A stretch of 7,724 nucleotides of DNA from Mediterranea massiliensis (GTDB taxonomy: Bacteria > Bacteroidota > Bacteroidia > Bacteroidales > Bacteroidaceae). The position numbers and the translations under genes were made by a program. Under the pieces are notes generated by a model that saw only the letters and a list, made by a program, of their open reading frames with translations, did not search any database and was not told the DNA's origin. The stretch is taken from positions 1 through 7,724 of the forward strand of contig CATXSD010000120.1 in the NCBI GenBank assembly GCA_958402075.1, written 5' to 3'. Within the stretch, counting starts at the first letter, position 1, and every line of letters begins with the position of its first letter. Of the stretch, positions 1 through 6,470 are shown piece after piece.

Positions 1-2
1 GA

Positions 3-368
3 GGCGGCAACATCGACGCCTTCATGCGCCGCCTCCAGAGCTTCTTTGCCGACACACCCTATGAGCTGGCGCGCGACCTGGAGCGTCACTACCAGAACGT
101 GCTCTTCATCGTCTTCAAGCTGCTGGGCTTCTATACCCAGGCGGAATACCGCACGTCCAACGGCCGCATCGACATGGTGGTGAAGACCGACCGCTACATC
201 TACGTCATGGAGTTCAAGCTGAACGGCACTGCCGAAGAAGCAATCCGCCAAATCAATGAGAAAGGCTATGCTGTCCCCTTTGCCTCCGACGGAAGAACCC
301 TCTATAAGATAGGTGTCAACTTCAGCAACGCAATACGGGGGATAGAGGGATGGATTGTTGAAGAATAA
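3..368 (+). CDS. AAA-ATPase-like / PD-(D/E)XK nuclease superfamily protein (DUF1703), C-terminal part
   Basis: This is the last 121 residues of a larger protein. The frame is open from base 3 with no convincing start, so the N-terminal AAA-ATPase-like domain lies outside the window. The visible part carries a PD-(D/E)XK nuclease-fold signature. A GRIDMVV strand supplies the Asp, and YVMEFKLNG about 14 residues later supplies the E-x-K. An A-x-x-Q-I helix and a KGYA(V/E)PF segment follow, as in the DUF1703 family common and often multicopy in gut Bacteroidetes. Family members are usually about 500-600 residues long, and their biological role is not established; a role in DNA or nucleic-acid processing is an inference from the fold. 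The protein ends at a TAA with no obvious terminator hairpin after it. Codon choice becomes less GC-rich over roughly the last 40 codons. The family assignment is confident; the function is not known. Confidence 0.9.
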   Translation, partial: GGNIDAFMRRLQSFFADTPYELARDLERHYQNVLFIVFKLLGFYTQAEYRTSNGRIDMVVKTDRYIYVMEFKLNGTAEEAIRQINEKGYAVPFASDGRTLYKIGVNFSNAIRGIEGWIVEE

Positions 369-373
369 ACAAA

Positions 374-524
374 CTAACGAAAGATGGAATAAGCATATTA
401 CAGCAACAAGCTTCTCCATAAACTTGCATACGTCGTTTTTTATCGATTACTTTGCGTGCAAATTCTAACGAAAAAGAGATAGTAAGAAACAGAAAGTAGA
501 ATAAAAAGACATATTACAAGCAAC
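374..524. repeat. Degenerate direct duplication in intergenic DNA
   Basis: Two blocks recur in the same order. CTAACGAAA is found at 374-382 and again at 465-473. GAATAAGCATATTACAGCAAC at 387-407 is matched by a GAATAA...CATATTACA...GCAAC series at 499-524, with the shared core CATATTACA at 394-402 and 510-518. The offsets differ (91 and about 116 bases), so this is an old or gapped duplication and not a clean tandem repeat. No reading frame covers it. It lies immediately before the inverted-repeat cluster and may share its history. Confidence 0.5.
423..454 (+). promoter_or_regulatory. Candidate Bacteroides-type promoter
   Basis: The 3' box TTACTTTG at 447-454 differs from the Bacteroides -7 consensus TAnnTTTG at one position. 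A CTTG at 423-426 lies 20 bases upstream, within the usual 19-21 base gap to the -33 TTTG element. Transcription would begin near 460 and run through the large inverted repeat into the outer-membrane barrel gene, giving a leader of about 315 bases. This rests on a motif match only. Confidence 0.4.
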
Positions 525-535
525 TTGTAAACGTA

Positions 536-679
536 TTATTTGGGTTGATTAAATCTGGTAAATTTAAATGAAGTTCCAAATAATAAGTTGAAAAGTCAGT
601 TTGTACCCTGCATAAGGGCACAGGCTGCTTTTCCTTATTTGAACTTCAAGGGTTTACCAGAACCTAATCAACCAAATAA
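536..679. repeat. Large imperfect inverted repeat (arms about 72 bases, loop 5 bases)
   Basis: The two arms pair in order from outside to inside. TTATTTG (536-542) pairs with CAAATAA (673-679). GTTGATTA (544-551) pairs with TAATCAAC (665-672). TCTGGTAAA (554-562) pairs with TTTACCAGA (653-661). GAAGTT (570-575) pairs with AACTTC (642-647). CAAATAA (577-583) pairs with TTATTTG (635-641). GAAAAG (590-595) pairs with CTTTTC (628-633). CAG (597-599) pairs with CTG (625-627), TGT (602-604) with ACA (620-622), and CCCT (606-609) with AGGG (615-618), around a GCATA loop. Small bulges and mismatches separate the blocks. The element encodes nothing and lies between the DUF1703 gene and the barrel gene. 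It could be a MITE-like non-autonomous element, a structured RNA leader, or a protein-binding array. TTATTTGG...CCAAATAA also pairs inside the left arm (536-543 with 576-583), so a two-hairpin alternative fold exists. Confidence 0.85.
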
Positions 680-774
680 GTGAAAAGTTTAGGCTGTGTC
701 CTTTCTTTTTGCTCCTACGGTTAAACAATAAAATGACATTCCACATGAACTATCCATCAAAAAACTACCATATA

Positions 775-3099
775 ATGAAAACTCTCTTATCCGTGCTTAT
801 CAGTACATTTCTATCCATCGGTATCTCGGCGCAAACCGTCAGCGGCAAACTAATTGATGAAAACAGCCAACCGTTACCATACGCCAATGTAGTGCTGCTG
901 TCACTGCCGGATTCGACATTCGTAACTGGAACCATCAGCGGCGAAGACGGATCTTTCACCTTGGAAGCAACATCAGAAAACCAGATAGTAAGAATATCTT
1001 CTATCGGATATAAGACAGTGTACAGACCAGTATCTCAGGCCAATATCGGTATAGTTCAGCTCGTGTCTGACGCACAAATGCTTGGAGAAGTGGTGATAAA
1101 AGGCAATCTGCCTGTAACGCGCATGAAAGGGGATGCCATGATAACGGGAGTGGCCGGTACAGCTTTGGAAAAAGCCGGGACAGCAGAACAGATGCTTGAC
1201 AAAATACCTAATGTCACCTCGAAGGATGGAGAAATCACAGTATTCGGTCGTGGTACTCCTGAAATCTATGTCAATGGTCGGAAACTGCTTGATAACTCTG
1301 AATTGGACAGGCTATCGGCTGAGAATATAAAATCGGTGGAAGTGGTCAATAATCCGGGAGCAAGATACAGTGCGGAGGTGACTTCTGTAATACGCATCAT
1401 CACAAAGAAAGCGGAAGGCGAAGGATTCGGCTTTGATAACCGTGCCATGTTTCAGTATAACAGAGACTGGAGTGCACTGGAACAGCTGAACTTCAATTAC
1501 CGTAAGGACGGCTGGGATTTGTCTGGCATGCTGTATGGTTCAAGGATGTACGGATGGGTCAGGAAAGAATTGGTGCAGGACACTTACCTAAAGGAACACT
1601 GGCAGCAGCAATCCACCACATTCAACGACTGGACATCCAAAAACTTTAACGCCCGGTTAGCCGTAAACTATACCTTCAATGAAAATTCGGCTTTAGGTAT
1701 ACGCTACGATTATCACAAGACTCCTTATTCAAAATCATTGATGGAAACCAATACAGATGTATATCGTGACGGGGTTCTGTCAGAAAAGACACACAGTCCC
1801 AATATCATAGACAACGGTTCCGAATATCATCAGGTGAATGCCTATTATAATGGTAAAATCAAGGACTGGAGCATAGACCTGAACTTGGACGGGTATTGGG
1901 ATAAGAGCGATAAGGCAAGCTATCTTGATGAAAAGACAGAACTGGCTGACGGAAGCGAGAATAGCCGTTATGTATCTATCTTCAACGACATAGACAATAC
2001 ACTTTATGCTGCGCGTTTGATTCTGTCCCGACCGATGTGGGGCGGTGAGTTGTCTTTCGGTGGTGAATATACTTACACGAACCGCAGGAATATCAACCTG
2101 AATCCTGAAGGTATCGTTTCGGATGATGACAGCCGGATTCGTGAGAATATGGGTGCAGCTTTTGTGGAATACAGCAGAAAGTTTGGCCGCGTACAGGCTT
2201 TGGCGGGATTGAGATACGAGTATAATACTTCCGATTATTTTGAGAAGGATATCCGTGTGGATGAGCAAAGCAAGAACTTCAGTAACCTGTTTCCTACGTT
2301 TTCTATCGCATTTCCCGTCAATCGCGTGAATTTCCAGCTGGCATATCGCACTGATATAGCCAGGCCTTCCTATTGGGATTTGAGAAGCAGCATGTTGCTT
2401 ATAAACAAATATACTTATGAAACCGGAAATCCATTGCTGGACCCAAAGTTTACACATAACCTTACATTGGGGGCTACTTATAGATGGTTGCAACTGTCTG
2501 TAGGGTATAATAGGGTGAAGAATGATATTCTTAACGTAACCAGCCTGTATGACGAGAATGCCCCTACCATCATGCTGATGTCGCTTGCCAATGCAGAAGC
2601 ATACGACAAGATTTTTGCCGGTGTGACACTTTCTCCTACAATCGGCATTTGGAAACCGCAATGGCGCTTCCAGTTGAACAAGCAATGGTTCGACGTACAG
2701 ACTCCACAAGGCAACCTCAGTCTGGACAACCCGATGGGTACGATTATCTGGAACAACAATCTGAGTCTGCCTTTGGGCTTTATGCTGGATGCGGATTTCA
2801 TGTACACAAGCAAGGGAGACATGAAGAACGGCCGATTCCTGAAACCAGCCTGGAGAATGGATATGGCATTGCAGAAGAGTCTTCTCAATGACCAGCTGAA
2901 TATCCGTCTGGACGCAACAAATCTATTCAACAGCTATAAGCGTGATTTTATCATGTATGTAAGCGATATGCAGACCATGCACATGACAGAAGAATCCAAC
3001 AACTGTACGGTTCGTCTTACTGTCCGCTATAAATTCAATACAGCCAAGAGTAAGTACAAGGGAACCGGCGCCGGAGACAGTCAGAAGAGCCGTATGTAA
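775..3099 (+). CDS. TonB-dependent-receptor-like outer-membrane beta-barrel protein
   Basis: This is a 774-residue outer-membrane barrel. I start it at the ATG at 775 because residues 1-19 then form a clean signal peptide ending SIGISA, with Gln20 as the first mature residue; the frame also extends back to a TTG at 709, which would bury the signal. Residues about 20-97 (QTVSGKLIDENSQPLPYANV to IGYKTV) form a carboxypeptidase-regulatory-like domain. Residues about 103-213 resemble a TonB-receptor plug (LDKIPNV, YVNGRKL, IKSVEVVNNPGARY, VIRIITKK). The rest is aromatic-rich alternating beta structure of the OMP_b-brl_3 type, and the tail YKGTGAGDSQKSRM is typical of that family. Length matches the family. 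Such proteins sit in the outer membrane and are thought to import a ligand using TonB energy; no SusD partner is present and the ligand cannot be read from sequence. A ChaN/EreA-like gene follows after 55 bases, probably in the same transcript. Codon use is more AT-rich than in most flanking genes. Confidence 0.9.
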   Translation: MKTLLSVLISTFLSIGISAQTVSGKLIDENSQPLPYANVVLLSLPDSTFVTGTISGEDGSFTLEATSENQIVRISSIGYKTVYRPVSQANIGIVQLVSDAQMLGEVVIKGNLPVTRMKGDAMITGVAGTALEKAGTAEQMLDKIPNVTSKDGEITVFGRGTPEIYVNGRKLLDNSELDRLSAENIKSVEVVNNPGARYSAEVTSVIRIITKKAEGEGFGFDNRAMFQYNRDWSALEQLNFNYRKDGWDLSGMLYGSRMYGWVRKELVQDTYLKEHWQQQSTTFNDWTSKNFNARLAVNYTFNENSALGIRYDYHKTPYSKSLMETNTDVYRDGVLSEKTHSPNIIDNGSEYHQVNAYYNGKIKDWSIDLNLDGYWDKSDKASYLDEKTELADGSENSRYVSIFNDIDNTLYAARLILSRPMWGGELSFGGEYTYTNRRNINLNPEGIVSDDDSRIRENMGAAFVEYSRKFGRVQALAGLRYEYNTSDYFEKDIRVDEQSKNFSNLFPTFSIAFPVNRVNFQLAYRTDIARPSYWDLRSSMLLINKYTYETGNPLLDPKFTHNLTLGATYRWLQLSVGYNRVKNDILNVTSLYDENAPTIMLMSLANAEAYDKIFAGVTLSPTIGIWKPQWRFQLNKQWFDVQTPQGNLSLDNPMGTIIWNNNLSLPLGFMLDADFMYTSKGDMKNGRFLKPAWRMDMALQKSLLNDQLNIRLDATNLFNSYKRDFIMYVSDMQTMHMTEESNNCTVRLTVRYKFNTAKSKYKGTGAGDSQKSRM

Positions 3100-3154
3100 G
3101 ACATCGGTCAGTCTATTGAATGAAATCAACATTAACCTTCAGAATATATTCAGA

Positions 3155-4392
3155 ATGAGAAAACTATTATTACTTATCTCTTGTGCCTTCACAGCCATTG
3201 CTTTAAAGGCACAAACACCCTCCATCGAGGCATTGCGTACATGTGCAGCTGAAAAGGGAATGCCTCCCAAAGAATACATATTCAAGCTGTTTGAGAAATC
3301 GGATATCGTAGTGCTGGGCGAGCGTGACCACCGTGACACGGTACAATACGACCTGATTCACGACATCCTGGCCGATCCTCGTTTTGCAGAGCAAGTGGGA
3401 CACGTCTATACCGAAGTCGACTCGTACAACATGAACGATGACGTAAACCGCCTGCTGCAAGGCGATTATCCGACGAAGGCGGTCTTCATGGACAGCCTGT
3501 TTGCCTATTATAGAAAATCTGAAACCTTTTATCCGATTTGGGAGAAATACAACCGCGTTAAATTCCTGAAAGATATATATGAATAAACCGTACCTCTCCA
3601 AGGAAAATCAGGCTTGGACTGACCGATTGCGAGTTTTCATGGGATGAAATCCGTACTGTAGAAGACTACAAGAAATTCTGGGAATCTCACACAGTGAACT
3701 ATCGAGACAGTTTAATGGCTACCCACTTTGCCGAAATGTATGCACGCCAAACTTCTTTGAATGGAAAATGCAAGGCTTTGGTGATAACCAATCAGCCGCA
3801 TTCCATCAACTATTCGATGATTTTCAAAAAGAGAAACACAGTTTATGGCACACAGGGCTGGTGGATGAAGAAAATCTTTGGAGAAGAACGAGTCAAAATC
3901 GTGGTAGTGAATTGGTTTGATTACAACCTGTTTGACGGAAGTAATTTCCCGATGACCGGTGGTGGAAATTGGGATGCAGCCTTTGAACTGTTGGAATGCC
4001 GCCCGTTCGCCATTGATTTGAAAAACACACCATACGGAGAAACTGCTTACAATGGTCTCGCCGGCGGTACTACAACCCATGTAAAGAACAAGTCTTGGCA
4101 AGATGTGGCAGATGGGCTTATCTACTATGCACCTCTCTACGACCATGTGGCTGCATGGGGTATTGAAGGGCTTGTAAACGAAGAGTTTGAACCTGAAATC
4201 AAACGCCGTCTGACCCTATTTTTCCAAGCAACACAACCCGGCGCAGAGATACCCATGGAGACAGCAATAGATGAATACAATGTTTTTCACGTCCATCCGG
4301 CCGCCATCAAAAGCAAAGAGGAAGTGAAAGAAATCATTCGGAAAGTGCTGGAAAAGAATATTCGAAATAATAGAGTGATATTGAATTATTAG
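3155..4392 (+). pseudogene. Exported ChaN/EreA-like protein, broken by a single frameshift
   Basis: Two reading frames together make one protein. The first runs from the ATG at 3155 to a TAA at 3584-3586 (143 residues). The second is open from 3583 to 4392 and continues the sequence (INRTSPRKIRLGLTDCEFSW..., to VILNY). One extra base near 3583 would join them into 412 residues. Residues 1-19 are a signal peptide ending LKA, with Gln20 next. Residues 52-59, VVLGERDH, resemble the GE-x-H motif of the ChaN / erythromycin-esterase / TIKI fold, and the later YTEVDS (Glu87) could be a second conserved acidic position. Later segments include GGNWDAAFELL and PFAIDLKNTPYG. ChaN-like proteins are periplasmic or membrane-linked and sometimes sit beside TonB receptors for iron or haem uptake, which fits the preceding barrel gene, but this fold assignment is tentative. 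The second piece has no ATG before 3715 (GTG at 3694), so it is unlikely to be exported by itself. A sequencing error would give the same picture. Confidence 0.75.
3578..3590 (+). other. Frameshift point within the ChaN/EreA-like gene
   Basis: The upstream frame reads Tyr-Glu-stop (TAT GAA TAA). Restoring one A, so that GAATAAACC becomes GAAATAAACC, gives Tyr-Glu-Ile-Asn-Arg and runs on without a stop to 4392. The site is a short A/T-rich run, where one-base deletions are common. I see no classical slippery heptamer with a strong downstream hairpin. Confidence 0.75.
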
Positions 4393-4449
4393 CCCTACAT
4401 TTACAGCCCAAACAACCTATTGACAACCATCTTTTAAACAGAACGCACA

Positions 4450-5676
4450 ATGAAAAGACTGAAAGGACACCTGCTGATCTTGCTCTTAAGTTTGGTATGC
4501 TTCACAAGCCTGTCGGCGCAAACCGATGCCGAACGGAAGTTCATGGCCGCCGTCGACTCGCTGAACGCGCAGCTCTTCAACGCATATACCGGGAAGGACT
4601 ATCCGGCTGCCGAAGCTATCTGCTGGAAGATTATCGACTTCTACAACGCACACGCGGCGCAACTGGCCGAGGGCTATGCCTACTTCAAATACTCCAGCTA
4701 CTACAACATGGCCTGCGTCCAGGCGAAACAAGGGAAAAAGCAAGAAGCTGCCAGCAACCTGCTCAAGGCGCTGGACAGCGGAAAGATGGAAGTGAGCTAC
4801 AGCAAGATAACCCACGAGGAAGACCTGAAAGGCATTCTGGACGCGGCCGAGCTGCAACCTGCCCTGCAGCGGCTGAAAGAGACCACCGATTACCTCTATA
4901 TCTTACAGCATGCGCCGGAATACACCCGTACGCAGCCAGCCGACAGCCTGCCCCGGATTGTCTATGCGCAGGCCGACGAGCCCGACCTGAAGCGCGTCCG
5001 TGACTATTTCCGACTGGACAGCGTGGCCGTGGTGGGCGACGAGCTGGCCACCATCAAACGCATCCTGACCTATATCCACAACAAGATACGCCACGACGGC
5101 CAGAACGGCAATCCGACGGGCGGAAACAATTCCATCAACTTTGCCGAGGCCTGCAAGGACGGTAGCCGGGGCCTGAACTGCCGCGGACTGGCCACGGTGC
5201 TGAACGAGTGCTACCTGTCGATGGGCATCCCGTCGCGTGTCATCACCTGCATGCCAAAGACGTACATCAGCGACTGCCACGTCATCAACGCCGTCTATTC
5301 GTCCACCCTCGGCAAGTGGCTTTGGATAGACCCCACGAACAACGCCTGGGTGACCGACGAACAGGACAACCTGCTGAGCGTGCAGGAAGTGCGCGCACGC
5401 CTCAGGAGCGGCCAGCCCGTCCGGGTGAACGAAGAAGCCAACTGGAACAATGAAAAGAAGACAACAACGGAAGCCTATCTGTACGAGTACATGGCCAAGA
5501 ACCTGTTCTACCTGGAAAGCTGGACGCGCTACGGCTTCAATACGGAAAGCGACCGGGAGACCCCCATCAACTACATCTTCCTGCAACCCACCGGCTGCGA
5601 CAGCGACCAACGGAACCCAAGGAACTTCTCCGTCAACGACGACCGGTACTTCTGGCAGGCTCCCCGGTACAGGTAG
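4450..5676 (+). CDS. Exported TPR-like / transglutaminase-like domain protein
   Basis: This is a 408-residue protein. Residues 1-23 are a signal peptide (Lys/Arg-rich start, Leu-rich core, SLSA end) with Gln24 as the first mature residue, so it should be periplasmic. Residues about 45-145 are helical and TPR-like; YNMACVQAKQGKKQEAASNL followed by LLKALDSG is a recognisable repeat. A transglutaminase-like core follows at about 200-300. Its cysteine-protease-type triad is intact: Cys244 in GLNCRGLA, His277 in DCHVINAVY and Asp294 in WLWIDPTNNAW. Proteins of this fold act as transglutaminases, proteases or amidases, so peptide or isopeptide cleavage is as likely as cross-linking; the substrate is unknown. 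The TPR part may hold a partner. The gene starts 57 bases after the broken ChaN-like gene and may share its transcript, yet it is clearly more GC-rich than the two genes before it. It ends 12 bases before the end of the opposing tpx gene, leaving no room for a terminator. Confidence 0.88.
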   Translation: MKRLKGHLLILLLSLVCFTSLSAQTDAERKFMAAVDSLNAQLFNAYTGKDYPAAEAICWKIIDFYNAHAAQLAEGYAYFKYSSYYNMACVQAKQGKKQEAASNLLKALDSGKMEVSYSKITHEEDLKGILDAAELQPALQRLKETTDYLYILQHAPEYTRTQPADSLPRIVYAQADEPDLKRVRDYFRLDSVAVVGDELATIKRILTYIHNKIRHDGQNGNPTGGNNSINFAEACKDGSRGLNCRGLATVLNECYLSMGIPSRVITCMPKTYISDCHVINAVYSSTLGKWLWIDPTNNAWVTDEQDNLLSVQEVRARLRSGQPVRVNEEANWNNEKKTTTEAYLYEYMAKNLFYLESWTRYGFNTESDRETPINYIFLQPTGCDSDQRNPRNFSVNDDRYFWQAPRYR

Positions 5677-5688
5677 ACTCAAGTATTC

Positions 5689-6294
5689 CTATCGGGACAA
5701 GGCCTTCAACGCAGCATCATAGTCTGGTTCGTCAGAAATGACCTTGACCTGCTGTGTGTAAAGCACTTTGCCATCTTCACCAATCACCACGACCGCACGT
5801 GCCATCAGTCCCTCCAGCGGACCGTCGGCCAAGCGGAGACCGTAGCCTTCCACAAAGTCACGGCTGCGGAACAGCGAGAGTGGCACGACATTGTCCAGTC
5901 CCTCGGTCGTGCAAAAACGGGATTGCGCAAAAGGCAGGTCCATCGACAGACAGAGCACCACAGTGTTCTCCAGCCCAGAAGCACGGGCATTGAACTGACG
6001 GACAGACAGGGCGCACGTCGGTGTATCAAGACTGGGGAAAATGTTCAGTATCACCCGCTTGCCCCGATAGGACGACAAGCAGACTTCCTCCAATGCGGCG
6101 TTCACCGCGCGGAAGTCGGGCGCTTCCTGCCCCACCTTCACCATCGGGCCGCAGGTATGGGCTTCCACTCCACGGCAGATGACCGCTTCTCCTCTCTCCT
6201 GCACAGGACTCACACCCTGCGCCGCCGCTTGCAGCGGCATCAGGCCCAGCGTCAGGACGGCGCATAGGCCCAGCATTGTTTTTACAGTATTCAT
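5689..6294 (-). CDS. tpx: Exported thiol peroxidase (Tpx-type peroxiredoxin)
   Basis: This 201-residue protein reduces peroxides using a reactive cysteine. The peroxidatic Cys94 is in the PSLDTPTCALSVRQFN motif, the resolving Cys128 is in SMDLPFAQSRFC, and the spacing of 34 residues equals that of E. coli Tpx (Cys61/Cys95). The conserved ARAVVVI strand (Arg166) and VGQEAPDF near the fold start are also present. I chose the ATG at 6294 because it opens a signal peptide: residues 1-25, ending LQAAA, with Gln26 next. A longer frame reaches 6393 but adds Cys-rich sequence unlike a Tpx. E. coli Tpx is about 168 residues and has no cleaved leader, so the extra N-terminus explains the length and points to a periplasmic enzyme. 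Extra cysteines occur at 40 and 48 of the precursor. It faces the transglutaminase gene tail to tail and diverges from the small gene at 6471. Its reductant is not evident nearby. Confidence 0.92.
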   Translation of the reverse strand: MNTVKTMLGLCAVLTLGLMPLQAAAQGVSPVQERGEAVICRGVEAHTCGPMVKVGQEAPDFRAVNAALEEVCLSSYRGKRVILNIFPSLDTPTCALSVRQFNARASGLENTVVLCLSMDLPFAQSRFCTTEGLDNVVPLSLFRSRDFVEGYGLRLADGPLEGLMARAVVVIGEDGKVLYTQQVKVISDEPDYDAALKALSR

Positions 6295-6341
6295 ATCACA
6301 AAAACAGTTTTTCCTATACAACAAACCCACACGGCATTTGG

Positions 6342-6379
6342 TTGCATATCCTGCAAGAATTGAGATAAAACAGGTTGCA
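6342..6379. promoter_or_regulatory. TTGCA half-site cluster between divergent genes (possible operator)
   Basis: TTGCA at 6342-6346 and TGCAA at 6352-6356 form a short inverted repeat with a 5-base gap, and TTGCA recurs at 6375-6379 as part of a repeated GGTTGCA. The cluster sits in the 176-base gap between tpx and the gene at 6471. Motifs this short can arise by chance; no regulator can be named. Confidence 0.2.
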
Positions 6380-6417
6380 CCTTGGAAATACAAAAGATGA
6401 AAACAATGTTTTTCCCT

Positions 6418-6447
6418 TTTGTATTTCGCTCGGTTTGCCTATCTTTG
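6418..6447 (+). promoter_or_regulatory. Bacteroides-type promoter of the gene at 6471
   Basis: TATCTTTG at 6440-6447 matches the Bacteroides -7 consensus TAnnTTTG exactly. TTTG at 6418-6421 matches the -33 element, with an 18-base gap that is slightly short of the usual 19-21. Transcription would start near 6453, leaving a leader of about 18 bases before the ATG at 6471. This supports that start over the longer frame beginning at 6375, which lies upstream of the promoter. Confidence 0.7.
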
Positions 6448-6470
6448 TCTCATACCAAAACCCAAACAAG

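Noticed and set aside
536..679. Invertible promoter flanked by inverted repeats, as in Bacteroides capsule loci
   Set aside because: The pairing continues inward to a 5-base loop, so there is no non-palindromic segment that could flip and change expression, and no promoter motif is seen between the arms.
709..774. Upstream TTG start for the barrel gene (and likewise TTG at 3116 for the next gene)
   Set aside because: Both would place 13-22 polar residues before an excellent signal peptide; the internal ATGs at 775 and 3155 give normal exported proteins.
1780..2709. 309-codon open frame on the minus strand inside the barrel gene
   Set aside because: It is antisense to a well-supported outer-membrane protein, has no recognisable domain or plausible start context, and is best explained as a shadow of the barrel's codon use.
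3155..3184. Lipobox LISC at residues 7-10 of the ChaN/EreA-like protein
   Set aside because: The hydrophobic stretch before Cys10 is too short for a lipoprotein signal, while a normal signal peptidase I site (LKA|Q) lies at residue 19.
3578..3590. Programmed ribosomal frameshift joining the two ChaN/EreA-like pieces
   Set aside because: No slippery heptamer of the X-XXY-YYZ type and no obvious stimulatory hairpin just downstream; a one-base deletion in an A/T run is simpler.
4903..5682. 259-codon minus-strand frame opposite the transglutaminase-like gene
   Set aside because: The plus strand carries a signal peptide and an intact triad; the antisense protein has no family features and reflects high GC codon bias.
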